Below, one piece after another: positions 1 through 5,870 of a stretch of DNA of 7,131 nt (its first letter is position 1; each line of letters begins with the position of its first letter). The position numbers and the translations under genes are program-made. The notes beneath the pieces are model-generated. The model made no database searches. It saw nothing but the letters and a program-made list of their open reading frames with translations, and was not told where the DNA came from. Source of the DNA: an uncultured Collinsella sp. (GTDB lineage: Bacteria; Actinomycetota; Coriobacteriia; Coriobacteriales; Coriobacteriaceae); contig URVD01000092.1 in assembly GCA_900551195.1 (NCBI GenBank), positions 1 through 7,131 of the forward strand. Direction: 5' to 3'.

Positions 1-38
1 CGGTTCGCAAATCCTTTATCGAACGAAAGGACATGCAG

Positions 39-1352
39 ATGAGTTTGGGAACGCTGACCGTCAACGGTCGCCAGGACGGCTTTTTGTGCGAGGGCAAACC
101 GTTCTTCTGGTTTGCCGATACGTGCTGGAGCGCATTTACGAGCATCGCCGAGGACGACTGGGATTACTACCTGACCCGCCGTGCCGAGCAGGGCATGAAC
201 GTGCTGCAGATCAACACGCTGCCGCAGTGGGATCGCTGCTGTCCCGATCTGGGCATTTGGCCCTATGCCAGCGAGGACGGCGTGCACTTTGATTGGTCCT
301 GCCCCAACCAGGCGTATTGGGATCGTGCCGCCGCCATGTGCCGCGCGGCCGTCGAGCACGGCATTCGTCCGGCGCTCGTGCTCATGTGGTGCAACTACGT
401 GCCCGGTACCTGGGGTGCCAAGATCGCCGAGCGTTGCGGTGCCGAGATTATGCCGCGTGAGGAGGTTCGCGCCCACGTTGCCCGCGTTGTCGAGAACCTG
501 GGCGAGTTCGACCCTGTCTACGTGGTGACGGGTGATACCGACTTTGCCGGTGACGAGGCGATCGCCTATTACGAGGACGCGCTCGACGAGGTCGTCAAGC
601 GCGCGCCCGAGGCACTGCGCACCATGCATATCAACCGCGGTAACCGCACCATTCCGGCGCAGTATCTGGACCGTCTGGACTTTTATATGTTCCAGCCCGG
701 CCACAACTACGAGGGCCAGCCCGAGGCATGGCGTCTGCCGCAGGACTTTATCGCCAGCTATCCCAAAAAGCCGATGGTCAACTCCGAGCCTTGTTACGAG
801 CAGATGGGTGCGTCGCGCAATGTGTACTGGCGCTTCACCGCGCAGGATTGCCGCGCGAGCGTATGGTCGTCGATTCTTGCCGGCGCCAGTGCCGGCGTAA
901 CTTACGGCGCACACGGCGTTTGGAACTGGCAGACATCGCGCAGCCAAGGTTCGGTGCTGGGCGAGGGCTTTGACATGCCGTTCCGCTGGCAAGAGTGCCT
1001 GCAGTTTGCGGGTGTGTGGGACTTTGGCGCGATCGAGCACGTGCTTGCCGCCCTGGGCGCTACGGCTGCCGACGATGCACTTGTCGTGGTTCCGGCGCAG
1101 GAGCTCCTCGACGACGCGCGCGAGGCCATCCGTGTGGCGCGTGTTGGCGATCGCGTCGTCACGTACCTGCCGCGCACCACGGCGCTCAAGTTTAAGCTCG
1201 ACGGCGCGCGTGGCTGGACGGCGACGGTCCTCGACATGGAGGACAAGCGCATCGCAAAGCTGCCCGTCCGTGACAACGGTGACGGCACCGTGCGCGTGGC
1301 GCAGCATCCCTTTGAGCACGACGCGCTGGTGATCCTGGCCCCCGGGCGCTAA
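39..1352 (+). CDS. Apiosidase-like glycoside hydrolase (DUF4038 / GH140-type) with C-terminal collagen-binding-like domain
   Basis: The 437-residue product has the hallmarks of the DUF4038/apiosidase-like TIM-barrel family. The N-terminal stretch NGRQDGFLCEGKPFFWFADT is followed by a Trp-rich segment (EDDWDYYL) and GMNVLQINTLPQWD. Two acidic positions stand out: Asp166 in VVTGDTDF at the end of a barrel strand, and Glu250 in PMVNSEPCYE. They correspond in position to the Asp/Glu pair reported as catalytic in GH140 apiosidases; that equivalence is inferred here. Residues of about 345-437 form a beta-rich domain (VGDRVVTYLPR ... TVLDMEDKR ... HDALVILAPG) like the putative collagen-binding domain usually found behind DUF4038. 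I chose ATG 39 over ATG 33 because AAAGGA at 26-31 lies 7 bases before 39 but only 1 base before 33. There is no signal peptide, so it probably acts in the cytoplasm on imported oligosaccharides. Substrate is unknown; apiose is only the family precedent. The upstream context is cut off, so operon membership is open. Confidence 0.88.
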   Translation: MSLGTLTVNGRQDGFLCEGKPFFWFADTCWSAFTSIAEDDWDYYLTRRAEQGMNVLQINTLPQWDRCCPDLGIWPYASEDGVHFDWSCPNQAYWDRAAAMCRAAVEHGIRPALVLMWCNYVPGTWGAKIAERCGAEIMPREEVRAHVARVVENLGEFDPVYVVTGDTDFAGDEAIAYYEDALDEVVKRAPEALRTMHINRGNRTIPAQYLDRLDFYMFQPGHNYEGQPEAWRLPQDFIASYPKKPMVNSEPCYEQMGASRNVYWRFTAQDCRASVWSSILAGASAGVTYGAHGVWNWQTSRSQGSVLGEGFDMPFRWQECLQFAGVWDFGAIEHVLAALGATAADDALVVVPAQELLDDAREAIRVARVGDRVVTYLPRTTALKFKLDGARGWTATVLDMEDKRIAKLPVRDNGDGTVRVAQHPFEHDALVILAPGR

Positions 1353-1395
1353 CGGCTCTTCTCCAACATTTACAACCCAGTCTCTTTCATTAGGC

Positions 1396-1465
1396 TGCGA
1401 CGGAATGGTTCCTGCATGACGGCTTCAAGCTGCCAAGGGGAGCCATTCCGTCGCACTCTTTGTTT
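1396..1465 (+). terminator. Long hairpin, probable terminator of the glycoside hydrolase gene
   Basis: The arms TGCGACGGAATGG (1396-1408) and CCATTCCGTCGCA (1443-1455) pair perfectly over 13 bp. Pairing continues inward to 1413/1438 with two G-U pairs, giving an 18-bp stem. It begins 43 bases after the stop codon and is followed by the T-rich CTCTTTGTTT (1456-1465). The T tract is interrupted and the loop is long (24 bases, with a possible small inner GGC/GCC hairpin), so this is less canonical than the palindrome after the next gene. It could instead be a palindromic repeat element that also blocks transcription. Confidence 0.6.
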
Positions 1466-1505
1466 ACTCATTGGGGACGTACTTAAATGAGTGCTTAAAT
1501 GAGTG
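1466..1505. repeat. GGGGAC-core palindrome with 12-bp tandem duplication of its 3' arm
   Basis: ACTCATT (1466-1472) and AATGAGT (1486-1492) are perfect 7-bp inverted arms around the 13-base core GGGGACGTACTTA (1473-1485). The 3' end is duplicated in tandem: CTTAAATGAGTG occurs at 1482-1493 and again at 1494-1505, so a second AATGAGT at 1498-1504 could also pair with the 5' arm. The core has the same length and the same GGGGAC start as the palindrome at 3241-3273. It looks like a REP-like short mobile repeat. Family membership is inference; the two arms and the tandem copy are directly visible. Confidence 0.6.
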
Positions 1506-1597
1506 GCAGTTGGAGGGCACTCCTTGTCGAGCTGCAAGCCGCGCGCGCCCCTTCTGGGTCATGCGGCTCAAAATCGCGGCGTCATGCGGACGGCTGG

Positions 1598-1621
1598 GGT
1601 CGAATTTGCAACATTTCGAAC
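1598..1621. promoter_or_regulatory. Imperfect dyad upstream of the LuxR-type gene, possible operator
   Basis: GGTCGAA (1598-1604) and TTCGAAC (1615-1621) form 7-base inverted arms with one mismatch, separated by 10 bases. The dyad overlaps the TTGCAA hexamer that could serve as a -35 box for the downstream regulator gene, which is where a repressor or autoregulatory site would be expected. Short dyads occur by chance, and no known operator consensus is recognised, so this is a candidate only. Confidence 0.25.
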
Positions 1622-1635
1622 TTGGCTTCGATATT
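1606..1635 (+). promoter_or_regulatory. Candidate sigma-70-type promoter for the LuxR-type gene
   Basis: TTGCAA (1606-1611) and GATATT (1630-1635) are separated by 18 bases, and each matches its -35 or -10 consensus at four of six positions. A transcript starting near 1642 would give a leader of about 50 bases. The surrounding 1600-1660 segment is distinctly more AT-rich than the coding DNA on either side. The match is weak and no transcript evidence exists here. Confidence 0.25.
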
Positions 1636-1691
1636 GAGATTGGTTCTTTATTAAAATGGTGTTCCGGACAACAAAGCGGGTGGGGGTTACC

Positions 1692-3236
1692 ATGAGGGAC
1701 CTGGGAGACACAACCGCATATTTGCGCCGGGGCATGCGGGAGATTCTGTGCCTAGCGCTGTTCTTCTTCACGTTTTTGGCGTGCGAGTATTTCTTTGATG
1801 CGCGCATGGCCGAGTTCGTGCCATCGAGTGAGGTCGTCATCTACGAGAGCATCGTTGTCGGCGCGAGCGTGATTGGCTTTTTCGTGTGCCCATTTCTGTA
1901 CTATCGCCGTCCCCAGACGATCGATGCGACGAGCGATATTACGGGCGTGCTGTTGGTATCGGCGTTGCTGCTGATGATTATGGCAGTGCGGTTTGAGGTA
2001 GTAATTGCCGGCGGCCTGGTGGCGTGCTGCGCCCTGGGCTATTGCGGATCGACCGCCCATGCCAATCTTGCGCGGCGTTTTGCGCAGACGCCCTGCCTGG
2101 CGCGCGCCGTGGCGGTTTCCTATGCTGCGGGCATTTTGGTGCAGGTGCTCAACCATATGGTGATGCCTGCGGGCATTCCCCAGCAGTCTGTTCTCATTGC
2201 CTGTGCGATCGCGCTGGTGGGGCTGCTTCACGGTGCCCGCCGCGCTAAATTGCGTGATGAGCCTGCGCCCGAGTTCGAGGTCGGGATTGCCGAGCTATCG
2301 GTCGATGCGTTGGAGCGTGGCGCCAGATGGCACGATGACCCCGAGGCAAAGGCGACCTTTCAGGGCGCCGTGGTGCGTCTGACGGTGGCGACCGCTTGCC
2401 TCACCGGCGTGTTCGCGGCCCTCAATGCCGGCCTTACGACCTCGCATGCCGCTGGCGCTATCGATCTGGGCGACTGGCCGCGCTTGCTGCTGGTTGTGAG
2501 CGCCCTTGCCGCCGGCGTCCTGTATGACCTGCGTGGGCGTTCGTATATGAATATCATCATGACGTGCGCCGCCATGCTGTCCACGCTCTCGTTCTTTGTA
2601 CTTATCACCGATGGCAACGGTGGCAACACGCTTGCCGCCACGATTATCTTTTACCTTAGCACGGGCTTTTTCGTGGTGTTCTTCACCGCGAAGTTCGCCG
2701 CGATTTCGATGTATGCCCGCTGGGCGTATCTGTGGCCGTGCATGGGCCGTGTTATCAACAACGTTTGCTCGATGCTCGTGACGGCTCCGGCAGTGGCGAT
2801 TATCTCGAGTCAAAACGTGCTGGCGGCAGTGAGCGTCGTGCTCGTGCTGTTTGTCGGCATCGCGATTTCGCTGTTGGGACAGTTTGGACAAGACGGTGAG
2901 GGCGAGGCGACGCGCGGCAGGCTGGCGCTTGCCACCGACGATCTTGGCGTGAGCTGTGAGCCCGGTCAGGCCGACACGGTGCCCCTGGAGGTGCCGGAGC
3001 TTTCGTTTGACGATCGGCTCGATGGCTTCGTTGCCGCCTTTGGGCTCACCAAGCGCGAGCGCGATGTTCTGGAGGCACTGGTCGTTTCGGACGACAGCGT
3101 GCAGGACGTGGCGGCGGCACTCTTCCTTTCGCGTTCCACGCTCTATCGCCACATCGCTTCGATTAACAAAAAGACAGGTGCCTCCTCGCGCGTAGCCCTC
3201 ATCAACTTCTTCTGGTCCTGGACACCCCAAGACTAG
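1692..3236 (+). CDS. Membrane-bound LuxR-family transcriptional regulator (12-TM MFS-like sensor plus C-terminal HTH)
   Basis: The 514-residue protein has about twelve hydrophobic helices in two groups of six: roughly residues 17-36, 53-71, 84-99, 102-121, 138-158, 165-181, then 226-248, 263-280, 286-305, 314-339, 347-371 and 375-396. A charged loop (about 182-224) separates the halves, as in the major facilitator fold. A polar linker (397-450) leads to a LuxR/GerE helix-turn-helix at about 452-508: LTKRERDVLEAL, VAAALFLSRSTLYRHIASI and the closing KTGASSR. The reading is a membrane sensor whose cytoplasmic tail binds DNA. This architecture is typical of Coriobacteriia, where most members have no known signal. 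ATG 1692 is preferred over in-frame ATG 1656 because a purine-rich GGGTGGGGG lies just before it, while 1656 has no ribosome site and would add 12 polar residues. It appears to be a single-gene transcription unit. The target genes are unknown; adjacent loci are candidates only by position. Confidence 0.88.
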   Translation: MRDLGDTTAYLRRGMREILCLALFFFTFLACEYFFDARMAEFVPSSEVVIYESIVVGASVIGFFVCPFLYYRRPQTIDATSDITGVLLVSALLLMIMAVRFEVVIAGGLVACCALGYCGSTAHANLARRFAQTPCLARAVAVSYAAGILVQVLNHMVMPAGIPQQSVLIACAIALVGLLHGARRAKLRDEPAPEFEVGIAELSVDALERGARWHDDPEAKATFQGAVVRLTVATACLTGVFAALNAGLTTSHAAGAIDLGDWPRLLLVVSALAAGVLYDLRGRSYMNIIMTCAAMLSTLSFFVLITDGNGGNTLAATIIFYLSTGFFVVFFTAKFAAISMYARWAYLWPCMGRVINNVCSMLVTAPAVAIISSQNVLAAVSVVLVLFVGIAISLLGQFGQDGEGEATRGRLALATDDLGVSCEPGQADTVPLEVPELSFDDRLDGFVAAFGLTKRERDVLEALVVSDDSVQDVAAALFLSRSTLYRHIASINKKTGASSRVALINFFWSWTPQD

Positions 3237-3240
3237 CTAA

Positions 3241-3279
3241 CCACCACAAAGGGGACAGGCACCTTTGTGGTGGTTTTTT
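3241..3279 (+). terminator. Strong intrinsic terminator formed by a GGGGAC-core palindrome
   Basis: CCACCACAAAGG (3241-3252) and CCTTTGTGGTGG (3262-3273) pair perfectly over 12 bp with a 9-base loop, followed directly by six T (3274-3279). It starts 4 bases after the regulator's TAG codon. The same sequence can be read as 10-bp arms (3241-3250 and 3264-3273) around the 13-base core GGGGACAGGCACC (3251-3263), the layout of the element at 1466-1492. The first 18 bases recur exactly at 6981-6998. It therefore looks like a repeat element serving as terminator. Confidence 0.88.
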
Positions 3280-3366
3280 ACCTGCAAAAATATGAATATG
3301 AGACATTTGTCACCTGCCGTTTTGGTGCTCAAAGGCATATGAATGTGATGCTGAGCAGAGCAGAAC

Positions 3367-3374
3367 GGAGGGGG
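3367..3374 (+). promoter_or_regulatory. Ribosome binding site of the first operon gene
   Basis: GGAGGGGG lies 7 bases before the ATG at 3382, a strong Shine-Dalgarno match that fixes this start. Between the terminator and this site (3280-3366) there are AT-rich patches and a repeated TATGAATRTGA (3291 and 3338), but I see no -35/-10 pair with acceptable spacing. Confidence 0.7.
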
Positions 3375-3381
3375 TGCACCT

Positions 3382-3831
3382 ATGGCGTCTCGGGGTTGCG
3401 CGTCTAATAAAATTGCGGGCGCGCTTATCGCCGTGGTGGTCTTTGCCGCGGCGGTGACACTCATGCGAGTTTACGTTGCCGGCGAACATGGCGCTCAGGG
3501 AAAGACTGCCGCGCAAGTGTCGCTCAACGATTGCGCTGCCGTTCCGGTGGCGGTCAAGCTTATCGAGGACGGGGAGGCGCGGACGGCCTATGAGACCGAC
3601 GATGACGAACTGGTCGCATCGACTTTTGCCGCGCTCGATGGCTGCACCGTGGGGGATGCGGTGGATGAGCGGACGAGCGATACCGGCCGAACGCTCGTCT
3701 TTGTCTATACGGATGGCTCGGAGCAATCGGTAGAACTTGAGGGCAAAAACATCGTGCTCGATAAGACGGCGTATCGACTTAACGGTGCCGATGAGTTATG
3801 GCGGCAGCTTGCCGCAATCAAAAACAGCTAA
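3382..3831 (+). CDS. Small membrane-anchored protein of unknown function
   Basis: The 149-residue product starts with a short positive segment (RGCASNK), then one hydrophobic helix (about 11-33, rich in Ala and Val) with no signal-peptidase II lipobox. This suggests an N-terminal anchor with the rest outside the cytoplasm. The soluble part holds two cysteines (51 and 88) that could form a disulfide. Its C-terminal half alternates beta-like segments (TLVFVYTDGSEQSVELEG, NIVLDKTAYRL) and ends in a helix (DELWRQLAAI). That pattern resembles small secreted domains of unknown function such as DUF5301 in Firmicutes, but this is a resemblance of pattern, not an established match. It opens the putative operon, and the next gene begins 20 bases after its stop codon. 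Coding is supported by the strong ribosome site, GC-rich third positions and the coherent topology. Confidence 0.72.
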   Translation: MASRGCASNKIAGALIAVVVFAAAVTLMRVYVAGEHGAQGKTAAQVSLNDCAAVPVAVKLIEDGEARTAYETDDDELVASTFAALDGCTVGDAVDERTSDTGRTLVFVYTDGSEQSVELEGKNIVLDKTAYRLNGADELWRQLAAIKNS

Positions 3832-3851
3832 CGAAATTAGGGATGTACGGG

Positions 3852-5411
3852 ATGAGTGACTTGAGATTCTGCCCGGCGTGCGGGGCGCAGCTGCCTCGGG
3901 TCGCCGGCGTGCCGGTGCGATTTTGCCCGGGGTGCGGCGTCCGACTTGAGGGCGTTGTGGGCTACTCGGGCGCCGTGGGGGCTACAGATGGGGCGACTGC
4001 CGATGACGATGCGGACGAAGGCGGCGACCCGAGTGTGGACGCGCCGGCCGATGCGCCGGTGGAGACTGCCGGCGTCGCGTCGTCTCGTGACGCAGCCACG
4101 ACGGATGCGCCTCACATCGGTGACCTTGAGCTTCATGCCGCATGCGATACCTCTGGCGGCCAGGCACTCGCGCAGGTGGCGCTGCCGCGGGGCTGGCATA
4201 TCGAAGAAGCGCATCTAGAGCGCAGCGGCAGTTTCGACTGCCCGATTTCGGTTGGCGTGACGGCGGCGGGTCCGATGGGTGAGCGGATTGTGTACCGCTC
4301 CGAGCTCTGCTACGTGGATGCGGGCGCCGTTGCCAAGCGTATCCCCACGCAAACCGAACGCAAGGTGTTTGTGCACGTGGAGGCAGCTTGCGACGAGCTG
4401 GCTCAGGCCTGTGCAGCACGGCTGGGTGCGCGGGCAGAGGTTGTTGCCGAGCAACCGTACCCATCGAGCGCGGAGGTCGATATCGAGCGCGAGCGTGCCC
4501 GCGTAAAGCGCGAGGCGGCAAACGACTTTGCGATCCAGGGCTTTTCGATGGAGCCGAGTGATGTGGTCTATGAGTGCCGCATGCGTCGATATCGGCTCAC
4601 GGGCGCTCCAGTGCCCACCGAGCTCGCGGTGGCGGCCAAAGTCGAGGGCTATATGTTTTCAATCGGCGGCGTCGCGGGTTCTATGGGTAAAGGTGTTGCC
4701 GCTGGGGCCGAGGCGCTGCTGGGCGCGGGCCTTTCGAGTGGGCTGATCGGCGGTGTTTTGGGCAAGCGCCTGCGCGAGCGCCAGGCGGCGGCAGCGGCGG
4801 GACAGGGCGTCGCGCAAGAACAGCCCACGGGTCGAGGCGGTTGCCCGGACGGAGCGTCGTTCGAGCTGGGTGCGGCCGACCTGCTGCAGTGGCGTATCAG
4901 GGACAGCTTCTGTTTGGTTGCGCCAGAAGGTCGCCTGGACGAGGCGGCCTCCACGGCGCTTGCATCAATGGCGTCGACTCTGCGGCTCAATCCGGCGATT
5001 GCACGCGAAGCGTCAGCTCAAAAGCAACAGATGGTGCTCGAGCAGCGCCAACGCACGCAGATGAACATTGCCCAGCAGCAACAGCAGTTTGCAGCCTGGC
5101 AACAGATGCATGCCTCGCAACAGGCGGCATTCGACAGCTACCAGCAGGCGTGGTTCGATCGCAGCGACCGTCAGCACGCCGCGAATATGGCTGCCAGCGC
5201 CGCCAATTTTTCCAGCGCGGGCGTGGGGACGGGCACCGCCTCGTATTCCGATGCCATTCGCGGGGTCAACCATTACACCAGACCCGACGGCACCGATGTC
5301 GAGGTCTCGGTGATGGCCGACCAGGCCTGGGTCAACGGTTCGGGCGATGTGATCGGTACACGCGATGGTTTTGAACCCGGTTTTGGCTGGACGGAGCTGC
5401 CTCGTCAATAG
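3852..5411 (+). CDS. Zinc-ribbon protein with glycine-rich hydrophobic segment, Gln-rich coil and conserved-looking C-terminal module
   Basis: The 519-residue protein begins with a zinc ribbon: CPAC at 7-10 and CPGC at 25-28 supply four cysteines. An acidic, Ala/Asp-rich linker follows (about 43-88), then a globular region from 90 to about 255 opening with the segment LPRGWHIEEA. Residues 266-304 are Gly/Ala-rich and hydrophobic (SIGGVAGSMGKGVAAGAEAL) and could insert in a membrane or pack as a glycine hinge. The segment DLLQWRIRDSF to STLRLNPAI (343-383) leads into a Gln-rich probable coiled coil (386-435). The last 55 residues (DAIRGVNHYTRPDGT ... GDVIGTRDGF ... GWTEL) resemble a C-terminal module I associate with other bacterial zinc-ribbon and lipoprotein-like proteins; the function is unknown. 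There is no signal peptide. ATG 3852 is chosen because AGGG at 3839-3842 lies 9 bases upstream; ATG 3843 directly abuts it, and ATG 3798 overlaps the previous gene. Possibly a cytoplasmic partner of the membrane proteins around it; that is inference. Confidence 0.75.
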   Translation: MSDLRFCPACGAQLPRVAGVPVRFCPGCGVRLEGVVGYSGAVGATDGATADDDADEGGDPSVDAPADAPVETAGVASSRDAATTDAPHIGDLELHAACDTSGGQALAQVALPRGWHIEEAHLERSGSFDCPISVGVTAAGPMGERIVYRSELCYVDAGAVAKRIPTQTERKVFVHVEAACDELAQACAARLGARAEVVAEQPYPSSAEVDIERERARVKREAANDFAIQGFSMEPSDVVYECRMRRYRLTGAPVPTELAVAAKVEGYMFSIGGVAGSMGKGVAAGAEALLGAGLSSGLIGGVLGKRLRERQAAAAAGQGVAQEQPTGRGGCPDGASFELGAADLLQWRIRDSFCLVAPEGRLDEAASTALASMASTLRLNPAIAREASAQKQQMVLEQRQRTQMNIAQQQQQFAAWQQMHASQQAAFDSYQQAWFDRSDRQHAANMAASAANFSSAGVGTGTASYSDAIRGVNHYTRPDGTDVEVSVMADQAWVNGSGDVIGTRDGFEPGFGWTELPRQ

Positions 5412-5434
5412 CGTGAGGCGGGTTATGTGTGAAT

Positions 5435-5461
5435 CGATGCCGGGTGTGTTTCTCGGCATTG
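5435..5461 (+). promoter_or_regulatory. Small hairpin between the zinc-ribbon gene and the first lipoprotein gene
   Basis: ATGCCG (5437-5442) and CGGCAT (5454-5459) pair perfectly, with weaker flanking pairs from 5435 to 5461. It sits in the 73-base gap before the lipoprotein start and has no T tract after it. It could tune readthrough or mRNA stability within the operon, or be chance. Confidence 0.25.
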
Positions 5462-5484
5462 TGCTAAAGAACGGGAAAGGAACA

Positions 5485-5850
5485 ATGATGAGGGAGACGG
5501 TACTTTCGCGCACGGCATTTGTCGCGGCGGCGGGAACGGCGCTGCTGACGCTTGTGGGGTGCGGCGGACAGCGGACGCAGGATGCGACGGGTTTTAACGA
5601 CGACCGCCCGGTAAAGGACAAGATGGATGCGGGTGCGACGTCGGGCGATTCCGGCGACGCGGACAGCGGCTCGGCGGATGCGTTCGATACGTGGTCGGAT
5701 GATTGCTGGGATGCGCACCGCAACATCAGCATCGCGGCGCTCCTCGAGCTTAAGGGCTGGCAGTTGCAGGAGTTTGCCTCGCAGCAGGGCTATGCCTGGC
5801 AAGACGCGCTCGAGATGTACGAGGACGAGGCGGGACACGTGCTCAGCTGA
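5485..5850 (+). CDS. Lipoprotein, N-terminal fragment of a broken gene (paralogue of the next lipoprotein)
   Basis: This piece still has a good start (AAAGGAA at 5476-5482, ATG at 5485 or 5488) and encodes 121 residues before TGA 5848-5850. Residues 1-25 are a lipoprotein signal peptide: SRTAFVAAAG, a hydrophobic stretch and the lipobox LVGC with Cys26 as the lipid-modified residue. A Gly/Asp/Ser-rich flexible linker follows (about 27-70). The folded part begins at HRNISIAALLELKGW and contains LQEFASQQGYAWQ, which matches LVRLLKHQNYEWQ in the downstream paralogue. Homology continues in another frame after the stop (5871-6248), so the natural product was about 246 residues. The truncated lipoprotein could still be made and exported but would lack most of the conserved domain. 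Listed as a translatable fragment; biologically I regard 5485-6248 as one interrupted gene of unknown function. Confidence 0.7.
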   Translation: MMRETVLSRTAFVAAAGTALLTLVGCGGQRTQDATGFNDDRPVKDKMDAGATSGDSGDADSGSADAFDTWSDDCWDAHRNISIAALLELKGWQLQEFASQQGYAWQDALEMYEDEAGHVLS

Positions 5851-5870
5851 AAACAAAGAGCGTGCTCAGC
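5838..5870. repeat. 10-bp direct repeat flanking 13 extra bases at the lipoprotein gene breakpoint
   Basis: CGTGCTCAGC occurs at 5838-5847 and again at 5861-5870, separated by TGAAAACAAAGAG (5848-5860). The intervening bases begin with the TGA that ends the upstream frame. Deleting one repeat plus the spacer (23 bp) rejoins the frames without loss. The layout matches a target-site duplication around an excision footprint, or a slippage-prone duplication. Confidence 0.85.

Larger units (their letters stand above)
1353..1691. other. 339-base intergenic region
   Basis: Besides the hairpin (1396-1465), the GGGGAC palindrome with tandem duplication (1466-1505) and the candidate promoter/dyad (1598-1635), the segment 1506-1597 holds nothing I can name. 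The small open frame through it (1471-1695) lacks a ribosome site, crosses the repeat and shows no coding character, so it is not called. Confidence 0.6.

Noticed and set aside
1471..1695. 74-codon open frame in the intergenic region
   Set aside because: It includes the tandem repeat, has no ribosome site, and overlaps the start of the regulator gene in another frame.
2295..3230. 311-codon open frame on the minus strand
   Set aside because: It is antisense to the LuxR-type regulator, rich in Arg, His and Gln as expected for a reverse shadow of a GC-rich gene, and has no plausible start.
3280..3381. Promoter for the envelope operon
   Set aside because: TTGTCA (3307-3312) and TATGAA (3338-3343) are 25 bases apart, too far for a standard promoter, and no other pair was better. 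A promoter is likely somewhere here but cannot be placed.
5225..5237. GGGGACGGGCACC inside the zinc-ribbon gene, one base from the repeat core at 3251-3263
   Set aside because: It has no palindromic arms and reads as ordinary Gly/Thr codons in a low-complexity stretch, so coincidence is the simpler explanation.
5013..5732. 239-codon open frame on the minus strand
   Set aside because: It spans the end of the zinc-ribbon gene, the intergenic gap and the start of the lipoprotein gene on the opposite strand, with no coding signature of its own.
5848..5862. Programmed -1 frameshift to join the two lipoprotein halves
   Set aside because: The upstream frame meets TGA (5848-5850) before the A-rich run, so no slippery heptamer precedes the stop. 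The 23-bp repeat-bounded insertion explains the shift fully.
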